The notes: generated by a model from the letters alone, not told the origin. A DNA stretch of 64,000 nucleotides from Ctena decussata (GCA_963989385.1 OZ022508.1:48709087-48773086); one strand, 5' to 3'; positions 11,113 to 20,581 are shown, counted from the stretch's first letter. Numbers and translations are program-made.

Positions 11113-11190
11113 ACTCAAAATAAAGCACACTGATTGGCTGCTTCCGAGCATGTGCTCGGAAGCAGCCAATCAGTGTGCTTTATTTTGAGT
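11113..11190. repeat. Perfect 78-bp palindrome (38-bp arms, 2-bp loop)
   Basis: The left arm 11113-11150 begins ACTCAAAATAAAGCACAC and ends CCGAGCA. The right arm 11153-11190 is its exact reverse complement; the spacer is TG. There is no mismatch over 38 bp. It could be a young foldback MITE or a cruciform-forming site. No reading frame or promoter is associated. Confidence 0.95.
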
Positions 11191-11523
11191 CATTTATTTC
11201 AGCCATTGTTAGAGCTACAGACCTTGTAACTATGACTGATATTTCAAAATCAAATTTCCAAGTTACTGATATGTCCACACGTTGGGGTGCATTTGTCCTT
11301 TGGCATGTTTATCTTTAGTATCTCCGTTTCAATGGGTGTCTACTGTTAAAGGAAAGAATTTGCTCTCCAGGAATCAAATGTCAGTAGGTTAGTAAATGTG
11401 CAATGCTACTTATGCCCAAGAAAGCGTTTGCGACATCGTCCTTCAACGTATCTAAATAACGTCATAAAATACGTCATTTCTAATCATTAGGGCATGGCTC
11501 TAAAAATGGTTGTTATTCCTTAA

Positions 11524-12426
11524 AGCCCCAGTCACACATTCACGGATCAGGCTACGGTTCACTACGATTCACCACGGTTTGACCTAGACGGCAGAACCGA
11601 GATGAACCGTAGAAAATCCAGCATCACTACGGTGTGCCAGGGTTCCATTAGGGTTTCTCACGGTGTTTATACGGTGTCTGTACGGATCATCTACGAATTC
11701 ACGACGGTGCAAGGCGGCAGCAGTACGGACAACAAGGGTATTCCACGGTCGTGTTAAGGACGCTTACGATGCCACTACGGTTCGATACGGTGCTAGTACG
11801 ACTCAAGCCGGTAGCGCCACGGCTCCTACGATTGTCTACGGTTTAACGGTGGTCATGATAATGATTTTTGTTGATTATTTTTAATTTATTTGCAGGCAAG
11901 AAAAGTAGTTTATGACATTATATAGTACTGAATTTTCCGAAAAATGTGCAGCAAAAATTTTGAAAATCGGTTAACAAATAAAAATTTTATACTAAAAATT
12001 AATTTTGAGTAGGCATTTTGCATTGACATGGAAAGTAATCCAAAAACATAAACTTTCGAGTCTGGGAACTTTTTCTCTTGAATAAAAAGTGAATTTTCGT
12101 AGCGACAAAACTACCACGGTTGTCCACGAATACCGACGGAAAGCCAGGAATAATCACGGATACACCTACGGTAGCGCTACGAATGAGCACGATTCTGTTA
12201 CGGTTGCGCTACGGTATATGCCACGCCCACAACCCACCACGGTTCACCACGGAAGTTTTAAACAGTTTAAAATTTCCGTAGCGAATCCCGGATCACCACG
12301 GTTCTTCAGGGATCATTACGGAACACGACGGATGCATCTACGGTGCTACTACGAATCACGACGGTGTGCTACGGTTTGTGAAACCGTGGTGAACCGTGGC
12401 CTGAACCGTGAATGTGTGACTGGGGC
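11524..12426. mobile_element. Foldback DNA element with TTAA flanks and about 30 ACGG motifs
   Basis: Left end AGCCCCAGTCACACATTCAC is inverted at the right end (GTGAATGTGTGACTGGGGC). Both sides are flanked by TTAA (11520-11523 and 12427-12430), the target duplication typical of piggyBac and Kolobok superfamilies. Between the ends, short motifs (C/T/G)ACGG recur every 8-20 bp on both sides of an AT-rich core (about 11845-12100). I count about 30 ACGG on the plus strand against about five CCGT. Open frames inside follow the motif spacing and are not genes. It is non-autonomous; the source transposase is not in the window. Confidence 0.8.
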
Positions 12427-13509
12427 TTAATCTAAAACTGTTATCTGAAAATACTTCAAAGTATTGAAATAGATATATTGAGCATCATGGTCGTGATTTC
12501 TCCTCGAATTCTAGCATGGTTATATAAATATACAGGAGCAAATTCTCTCGTTTAACAGTAGAGCACAATTTGGAAGGGCTATGTTGACCAGAGAATACAA
12601 CAAGAAGTCATAAAAATTGTGTCCCTTTGTAAAATGGCAGTAAACATGGAGGTGTACCCTGATTCACCTTAATATATATTTGCCAATACATGTATATGTA
12701 CCTCTGATTTGAGCTGTTAATGCATACAAAAGCTTGTGCCTTGTGCGTTTTATTATTAACTCTTAATATTAGGAAATTATCTTTGCCATTGCTAACTCTT
12801 AATAAGTTGTCAGTTATCTTGCCATTTGTATTCAATTGCCAGCTTATAACATTTGCTGCTACTTTGCCATCTTCAATTGCCGATTATGCATCTTCATGTG
12901 TCAGTTATTGTCATTGTAAGCTCCCAATATTTTCAAATAGTTTTCCATTTTGTTTTCATTTTGTAAAATAATATGTTTGACTTTGAAGTTTTTTCTCTTT
13001 CAAATGATTGTGTCAATTGATTTTCATTGTTAAATTTCAGTGTTTGCAAATACTTGTGCCATTTTGATAATCATGGTCAAATCTCAATACACGTGTGCCA
13101 TTTTAGTGTGTTATTGCTTGTATTTTCATATACCTGTGTTGTGAACATCCATGTCTATTCTTAACCCATAGTTAGGCGTCAAAAATGTAGACAATAAAAT
13201 ATATGTCAACAAAAATTAACAAAAACGTTTCTTTCAAGTTATATCATGTTGAAGATTCAAGGACTAGAGGGCAAAGAGCATAAACTGAGATGAGGCAGCT
13301 CATGGACCACCTCATGTGGATCTAAACTATTTACAAATTCAACTATTTTTAATTTTGGCGCTTTGAGTATTAGTATTTTCACATTCCTTTGCCATTGGAG
13401 TAGCAACGTTGCAAACTGAGCCTAATATAAAGTCATTTCATTTTCAAATATACTTGGGCCAAATGTCAGAACTTTTAATTTATTTGCAAACCTTTGTGTG
13501 ATTTTTGCC
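12427..13509. other. AT-rich stretch with recurring TGCCATTTT-type motifs
   Basis: No gene. TTGCCATTT, TGTGCCATTTT and GCCATTTTG recur loosely from about 12780 to 13500, and related copies occur near 10270-10330, mixed with TTTCATTGT and CAAATACTTGTG. This may be a decayed minisatellite. The open frames on both strands here have no recognisable domain. Confidence 0.4.
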
Positions 13510-14260
13510 AACTTTTGAATATACAAATACTCATGAGATAGCCAGGTATACCACTGGAACATCGAGGGACTTTTGGAGAAGTGCTAGCAGGATTTTGATG
13601 AGATGGTATTCAGCTGCACAAAATGTGCTGGCAAAATCCATCCCTGCCCACTCTTCAAAAGTTAATAGTGTCTTCCTTCTTCTTCTTCTGTCTGCCTCTT
13701 CTTTTTTCCTTTCATGGTGCCCTGTAGAATTGTCTATGCTAACACGGGAGCACATCAGTTATGCCTTTGATCCAAAACATTTTGTTGTTCTCTCTCCAAA
13801 CTGGCTTCAGCTTTGTCAGAGCTTTTGTGGCTTGTGTAATCCCTGAAAGAACCTCCCGTTTTGAGCCATCATCTGTGACAATTGCTGCAAGGTATTTGAT
13901 GCGTGTTACAGTTGCCAGCTTTTGTTCTTGTAACTTGATGGCCATCTGGATGCCATACAGTTTAGGCGTCTCAGCACTTATCTCCATTTTATACTTTGCA
14001 CGGGTTTTACTGAATCTTTCAACTACAGCTTCTATAGTTCCTGCTCTTCCTCAACAAGAGCATCAGTGTCATCGGAAACCGCAGCTTGGTAACAGCTCTT
14101 CTGCCGCCTATGCCAAGCTTTTCATGTTCTTCTGAAGCATCAGACAATGCTTTCGAGAAAATGTTCAAGAGAGTTGGCGAAAGAAGGCAGCCCTGCCTAA
14201 CTCAAAATCTTTGACTCATTTCCTGTGCTGCCATTTATCTGAACTGCTCTTAAAGCCTTG
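13510..14260 (-). pseudogene. RTE-type LINE reverse transcriptase, 3' fragment, frameshifted
   Basis: The minus strand encodes pieces of a non-LTR reverse transcriptase in order. Near 14200 there is RQGCLLSPTLLNIF (finger/palm region). Near 14061-14079 there is a DDTDAL catalytic motif, which needs a one-base shift to join its neighbours. Then come YKMEISAET and VTRIKYLAAIVTDDGSKREV (13870-13990), then ALTKLKPVW. Near 13680 are TGHHERKKEEADRRRRRK and FEEWAGMDFAST, a degraded form of the basic GKRRRGRQ...EWTG tail of RTE elements. Frames change at least twice, so the copy is dead. Related fragments lie at 26520 and 61290. The family call rests on remembered motifs. Confidence 0.75.
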
Positions 14261-14639
14261 TCCTAGAGGAATCAGATTTGCATCGACAGGGTAACTGGGC
14301 ATCTCATCCCATAGAAAACTCGGCCCATAACAAACTCGGCTCAATGATGTTTCTCTTATTTATTCCATCACTTTCATTTTAAAGTACGATGTTAACACAG
14401 ACTCAAACCTGCATTCTCTAAGTCCCAGATGATATCTAAAATCATATTGCGTAACAAAGTGTATACAAACTCGTCAATAACCAAACTTGGTCTTGGAGTG
14501 TATCCTTGGTAAAAATGTGAGCATAAATATTCATACGGACTCATGGATGTAGATACTTTTGGTACTTCCACATGGTGGCCCATATCGCTGCATGACGTAT
14601 CCTTTCAAATGCTTTTATTACCCCGTGACGATAGTCAGG
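14261..14639. other. Anonymous stretch upstream of the LINE fragment
   Basis: No gene or repeat recognised. Any remaining 5' part of the LINE fragment is too diverged here to identify. Confidence 0.4.
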
Positions 14640-14995
14640 GAGCATTATGTTTTGCCCTTTCTGTCTCTCTGTCTGTCCGTGCGCCAAAATAGTTCACGCA
14701 ATTTGCAACTCCTCCTACAGTTTTCAGGCAATCAATTTGAAACTTTGCACAGATATAACAAGCATGCTAAAGATGCGTATGTGACTTTTTGCAGATGAAA
14801 AAAAATTTGACAAGATTACGGCTTTTTCGACTCAGTTTGTTTAATCAACTTCTCAAGCAGTTTCAAAGCAATCGATCTGAAACTATGTACAGACATTACA
14901 AGCGCATTGAAGACGTGCATGTGTGACTTTTTGCAGAAGAAAAATATAAGTTTTTGCACAACGGCGTTTTTGACTTACCGGTAGACAATTTTGAG
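14640..14995 (+). repeat. Diverged repeats that host the retrozyme
   Basis: A block with CAACTCCTCCTACAGTTTTC and ATTTGAAACT (about 14698-14800) recurs at about 14840-14945, with TGTGACTTTTTGCAGA in both, and again at 15680-15725, just beyond the retrozyme. The retrozyme therefore interrupts an older local repeat. A CTGTCTCTCTGTCTGTCC run near 14663 is typical of dispersed repeats. Confidence 0.5.
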
Positions 14996-15171
14996 ATCAG
15001 ATAGATTCTGAGAAATCTAAAATTTGAGGTCGATGAAGACTATTATTCTAGATCATCGTCTTTTATATTATTTGGATCCTTTTGAAACTAATCAGTCTGT
15101 GAATCGACTTCCCAATTAAAATTAAGAAATTACAGTATGCTTTTTTCTGGTTTCGTCACCAGATATTGTCA

Positions 15172-15217
15172 GGGTCACTGACGAGGCTTTATTAGCCGAA
15201 ACTACGTAGTCTGGCCC
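15172..15217 (+). ncRNA. Hammerhead ribozyme, type I, copy 1
   Basis: Stem I pairs GGGTCA (15172-15177) with TGGCCC (15212-15217) through five Watson-Crick pairs and one G-U. Core CTGACGA is 15178-15184. Stem II is GGCT/AGCC (15185-15188 and 15194-15197) with loop TTATT. GAAA is 15198-15201. Stem III is the short palindrome ACTAC/GTAGT, followed by C15211, giving the GTC cleavage triplet. Predicted cleavage falls between 15211 and 15212. Every conserved core position (CUGANGA, GAA, A-U closing pair, H17 = C) is present. The loop-less stem III suggests activity as a dimer or with a weak stem III, as known for animal retrozymes and PLE ribozymes. Confidence 0.9.
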
Positions 15218-15553
15218 ATGTTCCTACTTCTGTATTTATTCTCTGCTCTTGAAGGAACTTTTTAAGATTTTAATTTTACATCACTGCAGCTGGTGTTGTG
15301 CCGTGTGGAGGCCGTAAAAAGTCTCCCCGTACATCATCCATAGTGCAGATTATATTTTATTTACATCCTTTGGGATCAGAGGATAGATTCTGAGAAATCT
15401 AAAATTTGAGGTCGATGAAGACTATTATTCTAGATCATCGTCTTTTATATTATTTGGATCCTTTTGAAACTAATCAGTCTGTGAATCGACTTCCCAATTA
15501 AAATTAAGAAATTACAGTATGCTTTTTTCTGGTTTCGTCACCAGATATTGTCA

Positions 15554-15599
15554 GGGTCACTGACGAGGCTTTATTAGCCGAAACTACGTAGTCTGGCCC
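15554..15599 (+). ncRNA. Hammerhead ribozyme, type I, copy 2
   Basis: This is the exact repeat of copy 1, shifted by 382 bp. Stem I is GGGTCA 15554-15559 with TGGCCC 15594-15599, the core CTGACGA is 15560-15566, and predicted cleavage falls between 15593 and 15594. Having both copies intact is what allows release of a unit-length RNA. Confidence 0.9.
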
Positions 15600-15667
15600 A
15601 TGTTCCTACTTCTGTATTTATTCTCTGCTCTTGAAGGAACTTTTTAAGATTTTAATTCAATATTGAG

Positions 15668-16789
15668 TAGCAAGTTTGTGTGATCAACTCCTCCCACTGT
15701 TTTAAGCAGTCGATTTGAAACTATGGAGGATGTGTATGTGCCTGAATAATTTAGGAAAAATATGGCACTTGCAACTTAAACGTTTCGGACATAAGTCTTC
15801 AGTATGGGATGAATATGTTTGGGGATTCTGGGTGGGGAAGGGACAAGGGGTAGGAAATGGCACAGAGCACGGGGGCATCGCCTGCGTCCTGCAGACACAA
15901 TTTTCCAGTTTAAATCTATACAGACAATGGGTTGAAGGTACTTGTCACACAGTAATCTGAGTTTTGAAAATCTTTGCTTTCGTGCTTCTTCCGGCTCTGA
16001 AGCGAGGATAGCTCAAAACGTGTGAAAGTATAAGTTACCATTCTTGTCATAGTCATGACCTGTTCTATATACAAATATTGGGGGGGGGGGGGCGCAAACA
16101 GTCTTTGCCCACCCCCCTGCAAAATTATCGGGGGGGGGGGGGCTGGCCCCCCTGGCCCCCTCTTCCTACGCCACTGGAAAATATTCTAAACGGTATTCAA
16201 ATAGTCCAGGCAAACTGGCGATTTTTTCCCTAAACCCAAAACAAATTGCAACAAAAGCTTTTTTTGCATTTTTGTTGAGAACTAACATTCACATATGACA
16301 TATCAAAAGTAGGACGAAATCGGATAATGCAAAATATATTTTTTTTTTCTGCATTTTTACAAGTGTTTATTTGTGCCTTAAATATACCTATTATTTGTAA
16401 TGTTTTATATGACATAACATTATTGCTGTGAGGTTTATTTCTAAAAACCTATTCCACCTCTGCCAGAATTAAATCAAGAAGCTTAAGATTGAATTTGGCA
16501 CATTTTCTTGTTGAATGTAAAGCCATCTAGGTCTAAAAAATGATACAAATTACCCCACCCACTTTATTCCGCCTTAAAATCTGAAGTGAAGTTTTGAAGG
16601 TCAGTAACTGAACTGCAACAAGAAATATATCATACTGATGACTTTGTTTAGCATAAACATGCTTCAATTTACAATACTGATCTCTGAAGGCACAAGAAGC
16701 CCGAAACAAAGGCACAAAGAGCAGAATACCACATGCATAATAACACAAACAGTGCAACATACTTATGAATAGTCTTTGAAAATCTCCTC
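15668..16789. other. Non-coding stretch with G-runs
   Basis: No gene supported. It begins with the continuation of the host repeat broken by the retrozyme (about 15680-15725), then has anonymous sequence, two long G-runs near 16080-16142, and AT-rich DNA. Confidence 0.5.
16079..16142 (+). repeat. Paired long G-runs with C-rich spacer
   Basis: Two uninterrupted G tracts (about 13 each, near 16080-16092 and 16130-16142) flank a CCCACCCCCC segment, with CCCCCC following. The G tracts could form quadruplexes or pair with the C tracts. Exact lengths may be affected by sequencing error. Confidence 0.7.
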
Positions 16790-18290
16790 GGCAGGAATTA
16801 TGAACGGGACCACTAAACATTGCTAAGTACTAAATATGTAAGCTTTTGGCCTCATGGTTTCAGGGAAGATGATTTTTTAAGATTTTTCCCATTATAAGTG
16901 TATGGGAGCTAATGACCCCTGGGGTGTGGCCAATTTGGGCCCCAGGGGCATGGTTGGCAGGATTTATGTACGTGACAACTAAACATTGCTAAATACTAAA
17001 TATATAAGCTCTGTGCCTCATGGTATCAGAGAAGAAGATTTTTTAATATTCTTTAGCAATATAGCTCTATATAAACAAATGACCCCCTGGGGAGGGTCCA
17101 GTTTGGACCACAGGGGCATGATTGGCAGGAGTTATGAAGGGGACCACTAAATATTGCTACATTCTAAAGAAATACATAAGCTCTTCAGAGAAGAAGATTT
17201 TTTTTAAAGTTTTTCCCATTAGAAGTCTATGGGAGCCAATGATTGATGTGGGGGTGGGGGCAATTTGGATCCCAGGGGCAAGGTTGGCAGGATTTATGCA
17301 CGTGACCACTAACCATTGCTAACCATTGCTACATACTAAATATGTGAGCTCTGGGCCTCACGGTTTCAGAGAAAAGATTTTTAAAGGTTCTCAGCTATCT
17401 AGCCCTATATAAACAAATGACCCCTGGGGTGGGGCCAGTTCGGACCCCATGGGCATGGTTGGCAGGATTTATGCAGGGGACCACTAAACATTGCTACATA
17501 CTAAATGTTTAAGCTCTGGGCCTCATGGTTTCAGAGAAGATTTTTTTATGTTTTTCACTTCATAAGACAATGGGAGCTAATGCCCCTGGGACGTGGCCAA
17601 TTTGGACCCTAGGGGTCTGGTTGGCAGGATTTATGTACGTGACCACTAACAATTGCTACCGTTGCTAACCGTTGAGTCACTTGGGGAATAGGAGAATTGA
17701 ACTGAACTGAACTGAAACCATCGCTACATACTGTATATGTAAGCTCTGGGCCTCATGGTTTCAGCGAGGAAAATTTTTGAAGGTTCTTTAGCTATATAGC
17801 CCTATACAAACAAATGACCACCCTGGAATTGGGCCAGTTTGGACCCCAGGGGCATGGTTTGCACAGTTTATGTAGGGGACCACTAAACACTGCTACATAC
17901 TAAATATATCAGCTCTGGACCTCGCGGTTTCAGAGAAGAAGATTTTTTATCATAATAAGTCTATGGGAGCTAATGACCCCTGGGGGTGGCCAATTTGGAC
18001 CCCAGAGACATGGTTGGCAGGATATTTGTACGTGACCACTAACGATTGCTACGTACTGGACCTCATGGTTTCAGAGTGGAAAATTTTTGAAGGTTCTTTA
18101 GCTATATAGCCCTATATAAATGAATGGGCCCCTAGGGTGGGGCCAGTTTGGACCCCAGGGGATGGATTGGCAGATGTGATATAGGGAGCCACCAAACATT
18201 GCTACATACTAAATATATAAGCTCTGGGCCTCATGCTTTCAGAGAAGAAGGTTTTTTTTTAAGTTTTTCTCATTATAAGTCTATGGGAGC
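16790..18290 (+). repeat. Tandem array of about 165-bp repeats (pearl/Helentron-like core)
   Basis: Nine units start with GGCAGGATTTATG or a variant at about 16790, 16955, 17124, 17286, 17461, 17623, 17860, 18016 and 18169. Spacing is 153-175 bp except one of 237, where extra sequence with GAACTGAACTGAACTGAAAC is inserted. Each unit contains ACCACTAAACATTGCTACAT, GCTCTGGGCCTCATGGTTTC, TATGGGAGCTAATGACCCCT and GGACCCCAGGGGCATGG. The array is followed by a unique tail and a terminal hairpin. Non-autonomous bivalve pearl/Helentron-type elements have this plan: a tandem core and a hairpin 3' end. Family assignment is inferred. Confidence 0.8.
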
Positions 18291-18491
18291 TTTATGTTGC
18301 CATGGCAACCAGAGGTCCAATCTGATCTGCCCTTTAACCTTATGCAGTCAATTCCCCACCCCAACAATGCTACACATAAAATTTGATGAAGATTGGGCAG
18401 ATGGTTTAGGAGGTATTATGTTTAAAGTGTGGAAGACGACGACGGACTACAGACCAAGGCTATACTATAAGCTCACCTTGACAGGTGAGCT
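18291..18491 (+). mobile_element. 3' tail and terminal hairpin of the tandem-core element
   Basis: After the array the sequence is unique (CATGGCAACCAGAGGTCC, AAATTTGATGAAGATTGG, GACGACGACGGAC) and ends in a hairpin: AGCTCACCT (18470-18478), loop TGAC, AGGTGAGCT (18483-18491), then AAAAC. A short 3' hairpin is typical of Helitron/Helentron ends. The open frame across it is incidental. Confidence 0.55.
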
Positions 18492-18652
18492 AAAACCTTA
18501 AAGAACATCCCATATTTTAACATGAAATTTCCAATTCCATGACTTAGACCTCAAGGGGCAAAGGTGTAAAAGGTAAGACCATTAGCTAGCATAAGGGAAA
18601 GTATCAACTTAGGCTATCAGTGGGTTAAAGAGATATGGGTGTTTAAATAACC

Positions 18653-18752
18653 TATAACACCCAAAAGGTGGACATGGACGCGGGTGCAAATGCAGAGGCT
18701 GACACTGGGGTGATAACAATAGCTCTTCCTGAAGGTCGTTTAGGCGAGCTAA
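18653..18752 (+). mobile_element. Second hairpin-ended fragment of the same type
   Basis: The segment ends AGCTC (18721-18725) plus CCT, a loop, then AGG plus GAGCT (18746-18750) and AAAAC. This is the same AGCTC-hairpin-GAGCTAAAAC ending as at 18470-18495, 260 bp away, but with a different loop and different upstream sequence (ACTGGGGTGATAACAATAGC). Confidence 0.4.
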
Positions 18753-18952
18753 AACTTCTTTCGAGTGGGGAGGTGGCTGTTAGGTGAGAAGGAGGTATAA
18801 TTTGTAAATTTTGAACCAGAAAAGCAAACATTTTACCATTTGTGAATGCAAAAATGTCATGGAGGTCATCACCTAATATCCCAAAGCATGTCCAAGTTAT
18901 CTGCATATTTAACCCTCTCGTGGATTATCCTGTCAACACATGAAGTATTTAG

Positions 18953-19217
18953 CCGGGCCACATAGTGTTGTCGGTAGTGCACCTGACTCAAGAGCCAGAG
19001 GTCCTGTGTTTGATGCCCGGTCCGGCTACTTACTTCCGTTTCTCCTTCCGCTGATTCAGGAAGGACAGTTGTCAGTTACTGGCGAAAGTATGTGCACTTA
19101 GTACTGATTAACCGCATAGGAGGTCTAAGCCGGCCAAACAATAGTGTCATAAGGTTAGTTGACCGTCCCGACATGACCATGGCTGTTTACCGTGGACGTG
19201 TAGCAACAAAACAACAC
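18953..19217 (+). mobile_element. tRNA-derived SINE A, with head
   Basis: The head has box A-like TAGTGTTGTCGGTAGTGC, ACTCAAGAGCCAGAGGTCC and box B-like GTTTGATGCCC. The body has TTCTCCTTCCGCTGATTC, GTCAGTTACTGGCGAAAGTA, TGTGCACTTAGTACTG and CCGTCCCGACATGACCATGG. The tail GACGTGTAGCAACAAAACAAC is short and A/C-rich. Four more copies lie at 24424, 36113, 36570 and 54634. The box A/B promoter would be read by RNA polymerase III; movement needs a LINE partner. Confidence 0.85.
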
Positions 19218-19761
19218 TCTCAGATGTCCCTTCATTTGATAAATAGGAGTTACATCAAGCTGTATTCTTCTATTGTTCTGTCAGTCTTCATTTAAAAACA
19301 TTGATTCTGTTTACTGTCATCATTACCATCCATATTGTCCATCTGAATAGAGGTTATGGTTAAAGCAAAATTTGCACTGGTGGGTGGGGTAAACCAATAG
19401 TAATATACTATATGATCGACCGGTTATGCATATTCAGCAAATTTAATGGTAGACAAAAGCTAAAGAAGAGTATATAACTGTTTTATCAATGACTTTTATG
19501 GGTTTAACTTGTTTAGAAATGATGTTTAAAAGTGGCTTTCCGACCAAAATGAGCTGTGCAGTGGTTTAAATCCTTTGAAAACAAGACATGTGAAAAAAAT
19601 CAAGTTTCGCATTCTCCGATTTTGTCCTACTTTTAGTATGTTAAAAATGTAGGTCTTAGGAGCTTATTACTGCAAAGAAACCTTTTGTTGCAATTTGTTT
19701 TAGGTTCCCCCACAATTTGACTGGACTAAAAGCGGACAAGTAAATATTTACGGACGTACGG
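19218..19761. other. Anonymous non-coding stretch
   Basis: No gene or clear repeat supported. It leads into the PLE endonuclease fragment and may include decayed PLE sequence that I cannot identify. Confidence 0.4.
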
Positions 19762-19799
19762 ATGGACGGGCCCACGGATGCTAGGCTCATTGCTATATC

Positions 19800-20180
19800 T
19801 CATGAACCTTCGGTCGAGGAAGAAAAAGAAAATTGTGATACATTCTCATGTGACAGACATATAAGGCAAAACCTTCTATGTACTTCCACTGATGTAATAT
19901 ATTTGATTACGCGTAAGAAATGTAAAGCTCAGTATGTTGGACAGATCCACCAGAAATGTGCCGATCGCATGAATAATCATCAATTTGACAACCTGGATTT
20001 TCCTGATATGTTTACCAATGTTTCAGAACATTCAATTCTCCTGGACATACCATTCAAGATTTTTCGTTTATGCCTTTTGAAAAAGTTTCAAATAATTGGA
20101 AAAGACAATTAAAGAAAACGTCTTGGCTGCAAATTCTTGGTACGATTGCTTCAGGACATGGATTCAAAAGTGTTATTGTA
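19800..20180 (+). pseudogene. Penelope-like element GIY-YIG endonuclease fragment, frameshifted
   Basis: One frame encodes FSCDRHIRQNLLCTSTD then VIYLITRKKCKAQYVG (about 19890-19940), matching the GIY-YIG nuclease core of PLEs (a xxYLITCxKCxxQYVG pattern). It is followed by a degraded HxxxRxxxH-like segment (KCADRMNNHQFD). Around 20065 the reading frame shifts, and the next frame gives EKVSNNWKRQLKKTSWLQIL then GTIASGHGF, the usual C-terminal part of this nuclease, where a glutamate, tryptophan and LGT...GL/F pattern sit. GIY-YIG nucleases nick target DNA for PLE insertion. The reverse transcriptase part is missing, as in a 5'-truncated copy. It may belong to the same group as the PLE at 62.2 kb, but the two parts do not overlap. 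Confidence 0.7.
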
Positions 20181-20551
20181 ATAACAAGTGCCCATTTGAT
20201 CCCGGGGACATTGTTTTCTATAGGGAAATCTAATTTCTTCATGAAACTAACGGGAGCTCTAGTCAGAATGCATGGTTGCGCAGGCTGGTCTGGGTATTTG
20301 CTGGAATATGTGGTTTTGTAGGCATTGCTCTCCCGCGGCTCAGTGTTCATTCAACACGACAGTTATAGCTGGCGTCTTACTATTTAGCTTTAAAATTGCA
20401 TTTTCCTGTGAATTTGCATCTTCTTAGCTAATGTGCTTAACAGGATTGAATCATCAATTTTTAAACCAAAGTCATTGCCAATTTTTGACGTCGTTGCCAT
20501 TGACACCATGTGACGTTGATGTCATGATGTTTTATTGTGTACAAATATGTG

Positions 20552-20581
20552 CCTTGAAAAAGGTACTAACCGAAACTAGTC
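20552..20581 (+). ncRNA. Degenerate hammerhead-like motif in the PLE tail
   Basis: About 370 bp past the endonuclease fragment, GGT-ACTA-ACC forms a short stem II, followed by GAAA and CTAGTC with a palindromic stem III (ACTAGT) and a GTC-type triplet ending at 20581. The upstream core reads TTGAAAA instead of CTGANGA and has one extra base, so it is not expected to cleave. PLE terminal repeats commonly carry hammerheads, and the position fits. Confidence 0.35.

Larger units (their letters stand above)
14996..15657 (+). mobile_element. Retrozyme: tandem direct repeats with two hammerhead ribozymes
   Basis: Two blocks of 276 bp (15000-15275 and 15382-15657) appear identical base for base. They lie 382 bp apart, with a 106-bp unique spacer between them. 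Each block contains a complete type I hammerhead core. Two self-cleavage sites 382 nt apart would release a 382-nt monomer able to circularise, which is the size and layout of animal retrozymes. The flanks CAATTTTGAG (14986-14995) and CAATATTGAG (15658-15667) look like a 10-bp target duplication with one mismatch. There is no coding frame, as expected for an element mobilised in trans, possibly by Penelope-like enzymes. A plain local duplication is possible but would not explain the ribozyme. Confidence 0.85.

Noticed and set aside
11663..12430. Frames of 73 and 113 codons inside the TTAA-flanked element
   Set aside because: They follow the ACGG repeat spacing, have no domain, and are not conserved between the two halves.
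15000..15657. Short LTR pair (TRIM-like) reading of the 276-bp direct repeats
   Set aside because: There are no TG...CA ends, primer binding site or polypurine tract. The hammerhead in each repeat explains the structure better.
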